A DNA stretch of 64,000 nucleotides from Pseudomonadota bacterium (GTDB taxonomy: Bacteria; Pseudomonadota; Alphaproteobacteria; Rhizobiales; Xanthobacteraceae), in assembly GCA_018242205.1 (NCBI GenBank), contig JAFECJ010000003.1, positions 124,001-188,000 of the forward strand. Reading direction: 5' to 3'. Below are positions 47,424-56,664 of the stretch, in pieces. The notes beneath the pieces were generated by a model that worked only from the letters and a program-made list of their open reading frames with translations, was not told the DNA's origin and ran no database searches. The stretch's first letter is position 1, and each line of letters starts with the position of its first letter. The position numbers and the translations under genes were made by a program.

Positions 47424-47978
47424 GTGTCATTGCGGGAGGCGATGCACCGCGTCGAGGAGGGCCTTATCGCCCTCATCCTCGGCGTGATGACTATCCTGAC
47501 ATTCATCCAGGTCGTTTTACGCTACGTCTTTAATTCGGGCCTGATCTGGCAGCTCGAGGCGAACTTCTATCTGTTTGCCTGGCTGGTGATGATCGGCATG
47601 TCTTATTGCGTGCGCGTGAAGGCGCATATCGGTGTCGACGCCGCCGTGCGCCTGCTGTCGCCGACGCCGCGCCGGGTCGTTGGCATCTTCGTGTTGCTGC
47701 TGGCGCTTCTGTACACCGGGCTGATGATCTACGGCTCGTTCGAGTACATCAACCGCCTCTACATCATCAACGTCGAGGCCGAAGACATCCCGGTTGCGAC
47801 CTGGAAGTTGAGCTTGTGCCTGCCGATCGGCTTCCTGCTGCTGCTCGTTCGTCTTCTGGAAATGGGCTGGCGCATCGTCACCGGCCAGTCGGAAGGTTAT
47901 GAACTTGCCGACGAGGCCAAGGAAGCGATCTCGGACAGCCAGCTTGACGGCGCGCGCGGGGAGGCGGCATCCCGATGA
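47424..47978 (+). CDS. dctQ: TRAP transporter small permease (DctQ type)
   Basis: A 184-residue protein with four predicted helices. TFIQVVLRYVFNSGLIWQLE and AWLVMIGMSYCVRVKAHIGVD are DctQ signatures. It bridges receptor and large permease. The start is a GTG or equivalent at 47424 after GGGAGGGGA. Its stop overlaps the dctM start by 4 bp. Confidence 0.92.
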   Translation: MSLREAMHRVEEGLIALILGVMTILTFIQVVLRYVFNSGLIWQLEANFYLFAWLVMIGMSYCVRVKAHIGVDAAVRLLSPTPRRVVGIFVLLLALLYTGLMIYGSFEYINRLYIINVEAEDIPVATWKLSLCLPIGFLLLLVRLLEMGWRIVTGQSEGYELADEAKEAISDSQLDGARGEAASR

Positions 47979-49267
47979 ACGTCGTTTTCCTGTTCGTCTC
48001 GCTGCTCGCCATGCTCGGGTTCGGCTTGCCGGTAGCGATGGCGCTCGGCCTGTCGTCGATCCTGACCATCCTGTTCTTCGAAAACGACAGCATCGCTTCG
48101 CTGACGTTGAAGTTCTTCCAGACTTTCGAGCATTTCACGCTGCTCGCCATTCCGTTCTTCATTCTGGCGGGCAACTTCCTGACGACCGGTGGCGTCGCCC
48201 GCCGCATGATCAACTTCGCGATTGCCGCCGTCGGCCATCTGCCGGGCGGTCTGGCGATCGCCTCGGTGCTGGCGTGCATGCTGTTCGCGGCGGTGTCCGG
48301 CTCGTCGCCCGCGACAGTCGTGGCGATCGGCTCGATCGTGATCGGCGGCATGCTGCGGATCGGCTATCCGCAGTCCTTTGCGACCGGCGTAATCGTCAAT
48401 GCCGGTACGCTCGGCATCCTCATTCCGCCGTCGATCACGATGGTGATCTTCGCGGCGGCGACTGAAACCTCGGTCGGCCGTCTGTTCATGGCCGGCGTGG
48501 TGCCCGGCATCCTGCTTGGCCTCTCGCTCATGGTGGCGATCTACATCGCGGCTCGCGTCAAGAAGCTGCCGCGCCAGCCCAAGGCCTCCTGGGGCGAATT
48601 GTTCAGGCACTTTCGCGACGCGCTCTGGGGTCTGCTGTTGATCGTGATCGTGATGGGCGGAATTTACGGCGGCGTCTTCACGCCGACGGAAGCGGCCGCC
48701 GTCGCCGCGGTCTACGCCTTCGTGATCGCCGTCTTCGTCTACGGCGATCTGCGGATCGTGGAGGTGCCACGCGTACTTCTGGATGCGTCGCGCGTCACCA
48801 TCATGCTGATGTTCATCGTCTGCAACGCATTCCTGTTCGCGCACGTGCTGACGACGGCTCAGATTCCGCAGGAGATCGCGCGGATGATCGCCGAAGCGCA
48901 ACTGGCGCCGTGGCAGTTCCTTCTGATCGTCAACATCATCCTGCTGATCGCCGGCAACTTCATGGATCCGGCGCCGATCGTTCTTATTACGGCGCCGATT
49001 CTGTTTCCGACGGCCATGCATCTGGGTATCGATCCGATTCATCTCGGCATCGTTTATGTGGTGAACATGGAGATCGGCCTGATCACGCCACCGGTCGGTC
49101 TCAACCTGTTCGTTGCATCCGGTATCACGGGTCTGCCGCTGATGGCGGTGCTGCGCGCCGCGCTGCCTTGGCTGATGGTTCTGCTCGGCTTCCTGATCGT
49201 GATCACCTATGTTCCGGAGGTGTCACTGTGGTTGCCGAACTTGTTGTTCGGACCCGAGATCAGATAA
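47975..49267 (+). CDS. dctM: TRAP transporter large permease (DctM type)
   Basis: A 430-residue permease with about 12 helices. AIPFFILAGNFLTTGGVARRM, SGSSPATVVAIGSIV and GTLGILIPPSITMV are DctM hallmarks, and LITPPVGLNLFVASGI near the C-terminus completes the pattern. It couples sodium or proton flux to uptake with DctQ and DctP, encoded immediately upstream. Confidence 0.95.
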   Translation: MNVVFLFVSLLAMLGFGLPVAMALGLSSILTILFFENDSIASLTLKFFQTFEHFTLLAIPFFILAGNFLTTGGVARRMINFAIAAVGHLPGGLAIASVLACMLFAAVSGSSPATVVAIGSIVIGGMLRIGYPQSFATGVIVNAGTLGILIPPSITMVIFAAATETSVGRLFMAGVVPGILLGLSLMVAIYIAARVKKLPRQPKASWGELFRHFRDALWGLLLIVIVMGGIYGGVFTPTEAAAVAAVYAFVIAVFVYGDLRIVEVPRVLLDASRVTIMLMFIVCNAFLFAHVLTTAQIPQEIARMIAEAQLAPWQFLLIVNIILLIAGNFMDPAPIVLITAPILFPTAMHLGIDPIHLGIVYVVNMEIGLITPPVGLNLFVASGITGLPLMAVLRAALPWLMVLLGFLIVITYVPEVSLWLPNLLFGPEIR

Positions 49268-49451
49268 TTACATACCGCCAAGTTGAACCGGTCATTCCAT
49301 CATGAATGCCGGTTCATCGACATTGCGCCGTGTTAATGATTGCGGTCATTTAATGTGTGTCCGATCATTAACTTGATAAGGCAGCGCAGGGTTTCTCTAC
49401 TGACCTCCGTTGAATGGCTATCACTCGAAGCTGTTCACCATGGAGGTGGCT

Positions 49452-49997
49452 ATGTTGAAGACTATCCTTGCCGGCACGACTGCACTGGCGATTGCCGGCG
49501 GCACGCTGGCTTACGCGCAGAAGGGCCCCGAAGGTCCCAAGGGCGCCGAGCGCTGGCGGCCGACCGCGCAGGACATGGCGGCGTTCGGCGATGCCCGCAT
49601 CGCGGCGCTGAAGGCCGGCCTGAAGCTGACGCCGGATCAGGAAAAGAACTGGCCGGCCGTTGAAACGGCGCTGCGCGATATGGCGAAGCAGCGTTCCGAA
49701 CGTTTCGCGGCGCGGGCCTCCGCCGACAAGCCGACCGATCCGATCGAGCGCATGAGCGCGCGCGCGGATGCAATGACACAGCGCGGCGCGGCGCTGAAGA
49801 AGCTCGCCGATGCGGCCGGCCCGCTCTACAAGAGCCTCGACGACGGCCAGAAGCACCGCTTCATGGTGCTGGCGCGTCTGGGTGCCGAGCGCGGCGGCTG
49901 GCGCGGTCATGACCGCGGCCACGGCTTCATGCGTCACCACGGCCCCCGCGACGGCCGGGGCCCGATGGGACCGGACAATCCGCCGCGGCCGCAGTAG
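49452..49997 (+). CDS. Spy/LTXXQ-motif periplasmic protein
   Basis: A 181-residue exported protein: signal peptide (about 1-23, ending AYA), then an alpha-helical body with LKLTPDQEKNWPAVE, the LTxxQ motif of Spy/CpxP-like chaperones and metal-stress proteins. The C-terminus is rich in His, Gly, Arg and Pro (RGHDRGHGFMRHHGP), possibly metal binding. The start at 49452 has GGAGG 5 bp upstream. It is monocistronic with a perfect terminator after it. Confidence 0.82.
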   Translation: MLKTILAGTTALAIAGGTLAYAQKGPEGPKGAERWRPTAQDMAAFGDARIAALKAGLKLTPDQEKNWPAVETALRDMAKQRSERFAARASADKPTDPIERMSARADAMTQRGAALKKLADAAGPLYKSLDDGQKHRFMVLARLGAERGGWRGHDRGHGFMRHHGPRDGRGPMGPDNPPRPQ

Positions 49998-50076
49998 AGG
50001 CGGGCCTGACGACCACGACTTTACGCCAAGTGGGCGGGGCCTGGCTTTCTCCCGGAAGCCCGCTTCGTCCCAAGAG

Positions 50077-50103
50077 CCGCCGGGGTTCGCCCCGGCGGTT
50101 TTT
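50077..50103 (+). terminator. intrinsic terminator with TTCG tetraloop
   Basis: CCGCCGGGG / CCCCGGCGG closes a TTCG loop (50086-50089), followed by five T residues (50099-50103). Confidence 0.92.
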
Positions 50104-50162
50104 GCATGTCAGAACGAGGGGTTAGGGCAGGGATAAAGTCGGACTTTCAGGCCTCTCGGCGC

Positions 50163-50191
50163 TTGCCATGGCCGGATCGCTTTGCTACACG
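50163..50191 (+). promoter_or_regulatory. candidate tRNA-Lys promoter
   Basis: TTGCCA (50163-50168), 17 bp, TACACG (50186-50191), about 40 bp before the tRNA. Confidence 0.35.
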
Positions 50192-50231
50192 GGCCGCCTT
50201 GCCCATGGAGCCTTCTGGCCGTTGGCAATCC

Positions 50232-50307
<76 letters not shown>

Positions 50308-50422
50308 TTCCTTCCTTTCTCGACGAATGACCGGATGACGACGGCGGGCCGAGGCCGCCGGGAGGCGCCTTGGTGTACTGCGCGGCGGCCTCGCCGGTTT
50401 TGACATTGTCGCGGGATATGAG

Positions 50423-51409
50423 ATGCGTTTGCGGGCGCCTCGCGCCCTGGAAGACGGGAACACCGAATTGCGCAGCTACACCGCCGCCGAAGTCAACGCC
50501 GCGCTGGATTACCCACGGCTGGTCGAGGCCTTGCGCGATGCCTTCAGGCAAGGCGGCGAGGCGATGCCGGTACGGCAGAGCTACGAGGTCGGCGTGCCGG
50601 GCGCGCCGGCGCATCTATTGACCATGCCGGCGTGGCAACGCGGCAGGACGCTTGGTGTTAAACTGGTCACGGTCTTTCCACAGAACGCCGCCAGAGGCCT
50701 TGGCGCGGTTTCCTCGCTCTATGTCCTGTTCGACGGCGAGACCGGCGTGCCCCTGGCCATGATCGACGGCGAAGCCTTGACCAACCGGCGCACCGCTGCG
50801 GCGTCGGCGCTGGCGTCGTCTTATCTGTCGCGGCCTAACTCGAAGGTGCTGCTCATGGTCGGCACCGGTCATCTGGCCGCGCATTTACCGGCGGCGCATG
50901 CCGCCGTGCGGCCCATCGAAAAGGTGCTGGTCTGGGGCCGGCAGCCGGAGCGCACCGCGATGCTTGCCGGGAAATTGCGCAAGGAGGGATTGAACGCTGC
51001 CGCCGTCGGCGACCTGACGGCAGCCTTGGCGGAAGCCGACATCGTCAGTTGCGCCACGACATCGACGGAGCCGCTGGTGTTGGGACGGCATCTGCGCCCC
51101 GGCATGCACGTCGATCTGGTCGGGGCCTTCACGCCACAGATGCGCGAAAGCGACGACGCGGCGATCGAGCGCGCGCGTGTCTATGTCGACACCTATTCCG
51201 GCACGAAGGCCGAGGCCGGCGACCTGTTGCAGCCGATCGCCGCCGGACGCTGGAGCGCCGACAAGATTTGCGGCGATCTGCACGAACTGGCGAGCGGCGC
51301 CAAGCCGGGCCGCGGCGATGTCGACGAGGTTACCCTGTTCAAGTCGGTCGGTGCGGCGATTGAGGATTTGACCGCGGCGGCGTTGGTCGATGCCGGTCGC
51401 GGCGTCTAA
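50423..51409 (+). CDS. ornithine cyclodeaminase / mu-crystallin family protein
   Basis: A 328-residue NAD(P)-binding protein. TAAEVNAALDYPRLVEALRD is the family N-terminus, LTNRRTAAASALASSYLSR the substrate loop, and LMVGTGHLAAHLPAAHAA the Rossmann motif. Family members include ornithine and lysine cyclodeaminases and reductases of pyrroline-2- or piperideine-2-carboxylate. Context (LysR gene, pipecolate-oxidase-like and ALDH7 genes) favours a piperideine- or pyrroline-2-carboxylate reductase, as inference. It is convergent with the LysR gene, stops overlapping by 4 bp. Confidence 0.85.
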   Translation: MRLRAPRALEDGNTELRSYTAAEVNAALDYPRLVEALRDAFRQGGEAMPVRQSYEVGVPGAPAHLLTMPAWQRGRTLGVKLVTVFPQNAARGLGAVSSLYVLFDGETGVPLAMIDGEALTNRRTAAASALASSYLSRPNSKVLLMVGTGHLAAHLPAAHAAVRPIEKVLVWGRQPERTAMLAGKLRKEGLNAAAVGDLTAALAEADIVSCATTSTEPLVLGRHLRPGMHVDLVGAFTPQMRESDDAAIERARVYVDTYSGTKAEAGDLLQPIAAGRWSADKICGDLHELASGAKPGRGDVDEVTLFKSVGAAIEDLTAAALVDAGRGV

Positions 51410-52305
51410 GCGGTGCCGGCTGTGGCTTGCTTCTTCAGCCAGGCGCGAAACGCCTGCAACGGCGGATACGATGCCCGCTTCGGCGGCCAGGCCAGGTAAT
51501 AGTGGCCGGCACTTTCGACGGCGCCGTCGACCGCTTCGACCAGATCTCCGCGCGACAACTCCGCCTCGATGAGAAACTTCGGCAGCAGCGCCACGCCCAT
51601 GCCGGCCGTTGCCGCCTGTGCCGCCGTGGCGAACTGATCGATCAGCATGCCGTGAACGTCGTCGGTCTCGATACCCATCGCGGCGAACCAGCGCTCCCAG
51701 GCATCCGGGCGCGACACCAAATGCAAGAGCGGCGCTTTCACCAAATCTTGCGGCGTCCTGATCTTGAGCCGCTCGCGTAACGCCGCGCTGCAGGCGGGGA
51801 CGACGACTTCACCCATCAGCAATTCCATTTCCGCGCCGGACCAGTCGGCCTTGCCGAAATGAATGGCCGCGTCGACCTGGTCGAACTGGAAGTCGAACGG
51901 CGCCAGCCGCGTCGTCAGGTTGATGGTGATGCCTGGATTTTCAGCGAGAAACCCGGGCAGCCGCGGCGCCAGCCAGCGCGTGCCGAAGGTCGGCAGGATC
52001 GCCAGATTGAGGCTGCCGCCGGCCGGATTGGCGCGCAGGCCGAGCGTGGCGGTGCCGATCCGGCGCAAAGCCTCGTGGATTTCCGCGGCATAGGCTTCGC
52101 CGGCGGCGGTCAGCTTTACCGTCTGGCGCTCGCGCAGGAACAGGTCGCAGCCCAGCATGTCTTCCAGCGCGCGGATTTGCCGGCTGACGGCGCTTTGGGT
52201 CAGGTTGAGTTCGCTCGCCGCCGCCGTGAAGCTATTGCAGCGGGCCGCAGCCTCGAAGGCGTAGAGCAGGGACATCGACGGCAGAAAGCGGCGCGGGATC
52301 GCCAT
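51406..52305 (-). CDS. LysR family transcriptional regulator
   Basis: A 299-residue GcvA-like LTTR. The N-terminal winged HTH (FEAAARCNSFTAAASELNLT then QSAVSRQIRALEDMLG) is at about 12-60, followed by the effector-binding domain. The start MAIPRRFLPSMSLLYAFEAA at 52305 matches GcvA-type proteins; ATGs upstream at 52371 and beyond are alternatives. It is divergent from the FAD oxidoreductase gene, with a clear dyad in between, and probably controls that operon. Confidence 0.9.
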   Translation of the reverse strand: MAIPRRFLPSMSLLYAFEAAARCNSFTAAASELNLTQSAVSRQIRALEDMLGCDLFLRERQTVKLTAAGEAYAAEIHEALRRIGTATLGLRANPAGGSLNLAILPTFGTRWLAPRLPGFLAENPGITINLTTRLAPFDFQFDQVDAAIHFGKADWSGAEMELLMGEVVVPACSAALRERLKIRTPQDLVKAPLLHLVSRPDAWERWFAAMGIETDDVHGMLIDQFATAAQAATAGMGVALLPKFLIEAELSRGDLVEAVDGAVESAGHYYLAWPPKRASYPPLQAFRAWLKKQATAGTA

Positions 52306-52371
52306 CAGCGGGCTCCGGGGGCGGGGACCGGCTTGCGCCGGGGCGGCCGTTAGGTCATTCCATTTGCTCAT

Positions 52372-52390
52372 GACCTTAAGCCGTAAGGTC
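52372..52390. promoter_or_regulatory. dyad in the LysR/FAD-oxidoreductase intergenic region
   Basis: GACCTTA, five bases, TAAGGTC is a perfect inverted repeat. A further half-site TAGGTCA lies at 52351-52357. Such spaced half-sites are typical of LysR-type operators. Confidence 0.55.
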
Positions 52391-52433
52391 GTTTGCATCC
52401 ATGCCCGGGAAGGCCACACTGGCCGTGTTTTCC

Positions 52434-53717
52434 ATGAAGAACGACCCCCGCAGTCATGGTCTTTGGGAGCGCTCGGCGCCGTCGGCGCCGGCGTCGTCGT
52501 CGCTGGCCGGCGAGGTCAGGGCCGACGTCGCCGTGATCGGCGCCGGATTCACCGGCCTGTCCGCGGCGCTGCATCTGGCCGAAGGTGGCGCCAAAGTTGT
52601 CGTCCTGGAGGCCGCCGAGGTCGGCTTTGGCGGCTCGGGTCGCAATGTCGGGCTGGTCAATGCCGGGCTGTGGGTGATGCCCGACGAGATCCCGGTCGTG
52701 CTCGGCGATACCTACGGCCCGCGCGTGCTCAACCTACTCGGCGGTGCCCCGCGCGTCGTGTTCGATCTGATCCAGCGCCACAATATTCAATGCGAAGCGA
52801 TGCCGGTCGGCACGCTGCATTGCGCGGTCGGCCAGGAAGGCCTCGACGAACTGAAGGAGCGCGCGCGGCAGTGGCAGGCCCGCGGCGCGCCGGTGCGCCT
52901 GCTCGACGCCGCCGAGACGGCGCAGAAGGTCGGCACCACGGCCTATACCGGTTCGCTGCTCGACGAGCGCGCCGGCACCGTCCAGCCTTTGGCCTATGCG
53001 CGCGGGCTCGGCCATGCCGCGACCAAGGCCGGCGCGACGCTTTACGCCGAGAGCCCCGTTGTCGGCGCCGATGACGACGGCGCGCAATGGCGACTGCGCA
53101 CGGCGAAGGGCAGCGTCACCGCGCCGTGGGTGATCGTCGCGACCAATGCCTACACGACAACGCTATGGCCGCAGCTGCGCGCCGAGCTCGTGCACCTGCC
53201 TTACTTCAATCTGGCGACGCGGCCTTTGTCCGACAATCTGCGCCGCTCCATTCTGCCCGAACGTCAAGGCGCGTGGGACACCAAAGAAATCCTCAGCTCG
53301 TTCCGGTTCGACCGGGAAGGCCGCTTCGTCTTCGGCAGCGTCGGCGCGCTGCGCGGAACGGGCAAGCCGATCCACCGCGACTGGGGCCGCCGCGCCATGA
53401 CCAAACTGTTTCCGCGGTTGAAGGGTGTCGACTTCGAAACCGAATGGCATGGCAAGATCGGCATGACGGTCGATAACGTGCCGCGCTTCCATCGCCTCGG
53501 CCGCAATGTCATCTCTTTCAGCGGCTATAACGGACGCGGTATCGCGCCGGGGACGGTGTTCGGCCGCTGTCTGGCGCAACTCGCGTCAGGCCAGATCGGC
53601 GATGGCGATCTGCCGCTGCCTGTGAGTGAGCCGGCGGCGGCGCCGTACCGCGCCGCCAAGGAAATCTATTACGAAGTGGGAGCGCAACTGGCGCATGCCG
53701 CGGGCGCCCGCTTCTGA
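52434..53717 (+). CDS. FAD-dependent oxidoreductase (DAO family, pipecolate/glutamylputrescine oxidase-like)
   Basis: A 427-residue flavoenzyme. N-terminal DPRSHGLWERSAP and the ADVAVIGAGFTGLSAALHLA Rossmann motif are typical of the PuuB/AmaA/OrdL branch, as is GYNGRGIAPGTVFGRCLAQL near the C-terminus. Members oxidise cyclic or secondary amines, such as L-pipecolate or glutamylputrescine. The ALDH7-type gene downstream favours L-pipecolate oxidase (inference). The start at 52434 (MKNDPRSHG) is preferred; an in-frame ATG at 52401 is possible. Confidence 0.83.
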   Translation: MKNDPRSHGLWERSAPSAPASSSLAGEVRADVAVIGAGFTGLSAALHLAEGGAKVVVLEAAEVGFGGSGRNVGLVNAGLWVMPDEIPVVLGDTYGPRVLNLLGGAPRVVFDLIQRHNIQCEAMPVGTLHCAVGQEGLDELKERARQWQARGAPVRLLDAAETAQKVGTTAYTGSLLDERAGTVQPLAYARGLGHAATKAGATLYAESPVVGADDDGAQWRLRTAKGSVTAPWVIVATNAYTTTLWPQLRAELVHLPYFNLATRPLSDNLRRSILPERQGAWDTKEILSSFRFDREGRFVFGSVGALRGTGKPIHRDWGRRAMTKLFPRLKGVDFETEWHGKIGMTVDNVPRFHRLGRNVISFSGYNGRGIAPGTVFGRCLAQLASGQIGDGDLPLPVSEPAAAPYRAAKEIYYEVGAQLAHAAGARF

Positions 53718-53754
53718 CAACCATCGCCAATCCAGACCAGAGAACGGACAGAAC

Positions 53755-55266
53755 GTGACGCAAATTCAGACCGAAGTTCGCACCATCCTCGACAAGCTCG
53801 GCGTGACGCAGGCGCAGACCCAAGGCGGCACGCTCAATGTCGTCTCGCCGGTCGACGGCTCGGTCGTCGCTTCGGTGCCGGAAACGCCGGTCGCGCAGGC
53901 CGCCAAGCTGATTGGCGAGGCGCACGACGCTTATCTCGCCTGGCGTTCGGTGCCGGCGCCGCGTCGCGGCGAATTCGTCCGCGTGCTCGGTGAAGAGCTG
54001 CGCGCCGCCAAGCCCGCGCTCGGCCGTCTGGTCAGTCTCGAAGTCGGCAAATCGCCGTCGGAAGGTCTCGGCGAAGTGCAGGAGATGATCGACATCTGCG
54101 ATTTCGCCGTTGGCCTGTCGCGTCAATTGTACGGCCTCGTTATCCAGTCGGAGCGCGAGGACCATCGCTTGACCGAGCAGTGGCATCCGGCCGGTGTGGT
54201 CGGCGTTATCTCGGCGTTCAACTTCCCGGTCGCGGTGTGGTCGTGGAACGCAGCGCTGGCATTCGTCTGCGGCGACTCGGTGGTGTGGAAGCCGTCGGAG
54301 AAGGCGCCACTCACCGCGCTCGCCGTTGAAGCCATTGTCGCCCGTGCGGCGGAAAAATTCGGCGGCGTGCCGAAGGGCCTGCTGACCATGCTGATCGGCG
54401 GCCGTGACGTTGGCGAAGCGTTGGTCGACGATGCGCGCGTGCCGGTGCTCTCGGCCACCGGCTCGACGCGCATGGGCCGCATCGTCGGCGAACGCGTCGC
54501 GCGCCGCTTCGGCCGCGCCATCCTCGAACTCGGCGGCAACAATGCCTCGATCGTGACGCCGTCGGCCGATCTCGATCTCACCTTGCGTGCTGTCGCCTTC
54601 GGCGCCATGGGCACCGCGGGCCAGCGTTGCACCACCATGCGCCGCCTGATCGTGCATGAGAGCGTCTACGACAGGCTCGTGCCGAAACTGGCCTCGGTCT
54701 ACAAGTCGATCTCGGTCGGCAATCCGATCACCTCCGACGCGCTGGTTGGCCCGCTGATCGACAAGCGCGCTTACGATGCGATGCAGGAAGCGCTCGTGGC
54801 GGCGAAGAAGGCCGGCGGCACCGTGCATGGCGGCGAGCGCGTCGATGTCAACGGCCCGCACGCCTATTATGTTCGCCCGGCTTTGGTCGAAATGCCCGGG
54901 CAGGTCGGTCCGGTCTGCGACGAGACTTTCGCGCCGATCCTCTATGTCCTGAAGTACAAGTCCCTCGACGACGCCATCGCGTTGCATAACGGCGTGCCGC
55001 AAGGTCTGTCGTCGTCCATCTTCGGCACCGACATCCGTGAAATCGAGCAGTTTCTGTCGGCGCGTGGTTCCGATTGCGGCATCGCCAACGTCAATATGGG
55101 CACGTCGGGTGCGGAAATCGGTGGCGCCTTCGGCGGCGAGAAGGAAACCGGCGGCGGCCGCGAAAGCGGTTCGGATGCCTGGAAGGCCTATATGCGCCGC
55201 CAGACCAGCGCCATGAATTACGGCCGCAAGCTGCCGCTCGCCCAGGGCGTCAAGTTCGATATCTAG
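53755..55266 (+). CDS. amaB: ALDH7-type aldehyde dehydrogenase (aminoadipate semialdehyde dehydrogenase-like)
   Basis: A 503-residue NAD-dependent aldehyde dehydrogenase with Glu258 (ILELGGNNASIV) and catalytic Cys292 (GTAGQRCTTMRR). FNFPVAVWSWNAALAFVCGD and ELGGNNA are characteristic of the ALDH7/antiquitin branch, which oxidises alpha-aminoadipate semialdehyde in lysine catabolism. The start is a GTG at 53755, 37 bp after the FAD oxidoreductase stop, so the two likely form one operon. The symbol is by similarity to Pseudomonas AmaB. Confidence 0.85.
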   Translation: MTQIQTEVRTILDKLGVTQAQTQGGTLNVVSPVDGSVVASVPETPVAQAAKLIGEAHDAYLAWRSVPAPRRGEFVRVLGEELRAAKPALGRLVSLEVGKSPSEGLGEVQEMIDICDFAVGLSRQLYGLVIQSEREDHRLTEQWHPAGVVGVISAFNFPVAVWSWNAALAFVCGDSVVWKPSEKAPLTALAVEAIVARAAEKFGGVPKGLLTMLIGGRDVGEALVDDARVPVLSATGSTRMGRIVGERVARRFGRAILELGGNNASIVTPSADLDLTLRAVAFGAMGTAGQRCTTMRRLIVHESVYDRLVPKLASVYKSISVGNPITSDALVGPLIDKRAYDAMQEALVAAKKAGGTVHGGERVDVNGPHAYYVRPALVEMPGQVGPVCDETFAPILYVLKYKSLDDAIALHNGVPQGLSSSIFGTDIREIEQFLSARGSDCGIANVNMGTSGAEIGGAFGGEKETGGGRESGSDAWKAYMRRQTSAMNYGRKLPLAQGVKFDI

Positions 55267-55325
55267 AAGCGTTTTCGAGCGAAGTGGGCACCGGTTCGCG
55301 TGAAGAAAACGCGTAAAAAAATTCG

Positions 55326-56615
55326 TCAGGTGAAACGCTGCGCCGAGAATGACGTGGCGTCGTAGCCTGGGGCGCGACCGGCGATCAGGTTCGCCACCAG
55401 CCTGCCGGTCGCCGGCCCCTGGATCATGCCGACATGGCCGTGGCCGAACGCATGGAAGATGTCCGGCGAGCCCGAGGCTTGGCCGATGCAGGGCAAGCCG
55501 TCCGGTGTCGAAGGCCGGTGCCCCAGCCAGTAGTTGTTCGAGCCGATATCGTTTCCGACCGCGTCGGCCTTGGCGGCGAGGGCAGGAAACATGCGGCGCA
55601 CGTAATTGAGCAAGATCTTCGCACGCTGCCAGTTCGGCGGCGCGTCAACCGAGGCGAGTTCGACCTGGCCGGCCAGCCTCAGGCCCTGCGGTGTCCAGAT
55701 CACGCCCATCTTGCCGTCGGACGGCATCAAGCCGGTCGGCAGATCGAAGCCCGGATCGGGAATGACGACGTGATAGCCGCGTTCGGAGATCAGCGGCACG
55801 TCGTCGCCGGCCTTGAGTGCCAGATCGCGCGCGTGGACGCCGGCGGCGATGACGGCGCGGTCGCACGGCACAGCGCCGGCGCTGGTGAGAACCGCCGATA
55901 GGCTTTTTCCGTTGAAGCTGAAGCCGGTGGCGCGCGCCTTCTTGTGCGTGGCGCCACGGCGCAGCGCCAGTTGGAACAGCGCGTCGCAATAAGCGCCCGG
56001 ATCGGTGATCTGGCCGCCATCCTCCATCCGCATGCCGAGCGTATAGGCCCCGCCCAGTTCCGGCACCTGTTGGCGCAACTCGGCGGTTTCGATCTTGCGG
56101 AAGCGGATGCCGAGGCTTTCGCGGATCCGCCACGCCCGCTGTTCGGCATCGATATCGGCCTGTCCGGGATAGATGAACATCAGGCCGTTGCGGCGGATCA
56201 GGTCGGGACGTCCGGCCTCTTCGGCGAGGGCGGCATGGTCCTGTGCCGTCGTCCGGCTCAATTCGTAGCGCTGCGCGGCGCAGACCTCGATTTGCTGCCA
56301 GGTGCGGCCGGCCTGGAGGAAGCGGATCAGCCAGCCGGCCAGGGACGGCAGGTGGCGCCAGCGGATGATGAAGGGCCCATTGGGGTCGAGCAGGAAGCCC
56401 GGGACTTGTTTCCACAGGCCAGGCGTCGACATGGGCAGGACGGAGCCCGGATTGAGCCAGGTGCCGTTGCCAAAGGAGGCGGCCTGGCGGCCGCCCGCCT
56501 CGTCGGGCTCGATAATGACGACGTCGTGGCCGTCGCGCTGCACTTCGAGGGCGGTGCACAGGCCGGCGATGCCGGCTCCGATGACGGCGACGGTTAGCTT
56601 ACGGTCACTGGTCAC
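55326..56615 (-). CDS. dadA: D-amino acid dehydrogenase-like FAD enzyme
   Basis: A 429-residue DadA-type flavoprotein. VAVIGAGIAGLCTALEVQRD is the FAD motif, then IIEPDEAGGRQAASFGNGTW, the DadA hallmark of membrane-linked D-amino acid dehydrogenases. HAFGHGHVGMIQGPATGRLV is the C-terminal FAD-contact motif. It deaminates D-amino acids to 2-oxo acids. It is convergent with the ALDH7 gene and follows the ferredoxin gene by 49 bp on the minus strand, so it could belong to either module. Confidence 0.87.
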   Translation of the reverse strand: MTSDRKLTVAVIGAGIAGLCTALEVQRDGHDVVIIEPDEAGGRQAASFGNGTWLNPGSVLPMSTPGLWKQVPGFLLDPNGPFIIRWRHLPSLAGWLIRFLQAGRTWQQIEVCAAQRYELSRTTAQDHAALAEEAGRPDLIRRNGLMFIYPGQADIDAEQRAWRIRESLGIRFRKIETAELRQQVPELGGAYTLGMRMEDGGQITDPGAYCDALFQLALRRGATHKKARATGFSFNGKSLSAVLTSAGAVPCDRAVIAAGVHARDLALKAGDDVPLISERGYHVVIPDPGFDLPTGLMPSDGKMGVIWTPQGLRLAGQVELASVDAPPNWQRAKILLNYVRRMFPALAAKADAVGNDIGSNNYWLGHRPSTPDGLPCIGQASGSPDIFHAFGHGHVGMIQGPATGRLVANLIAGRAPGYDATSFSAQRFT

Positions 56616-56664
56616 GGCTGGCCTGTCTCAAAAACGTCAGAGATGGCTCATCCATACACCAGGT

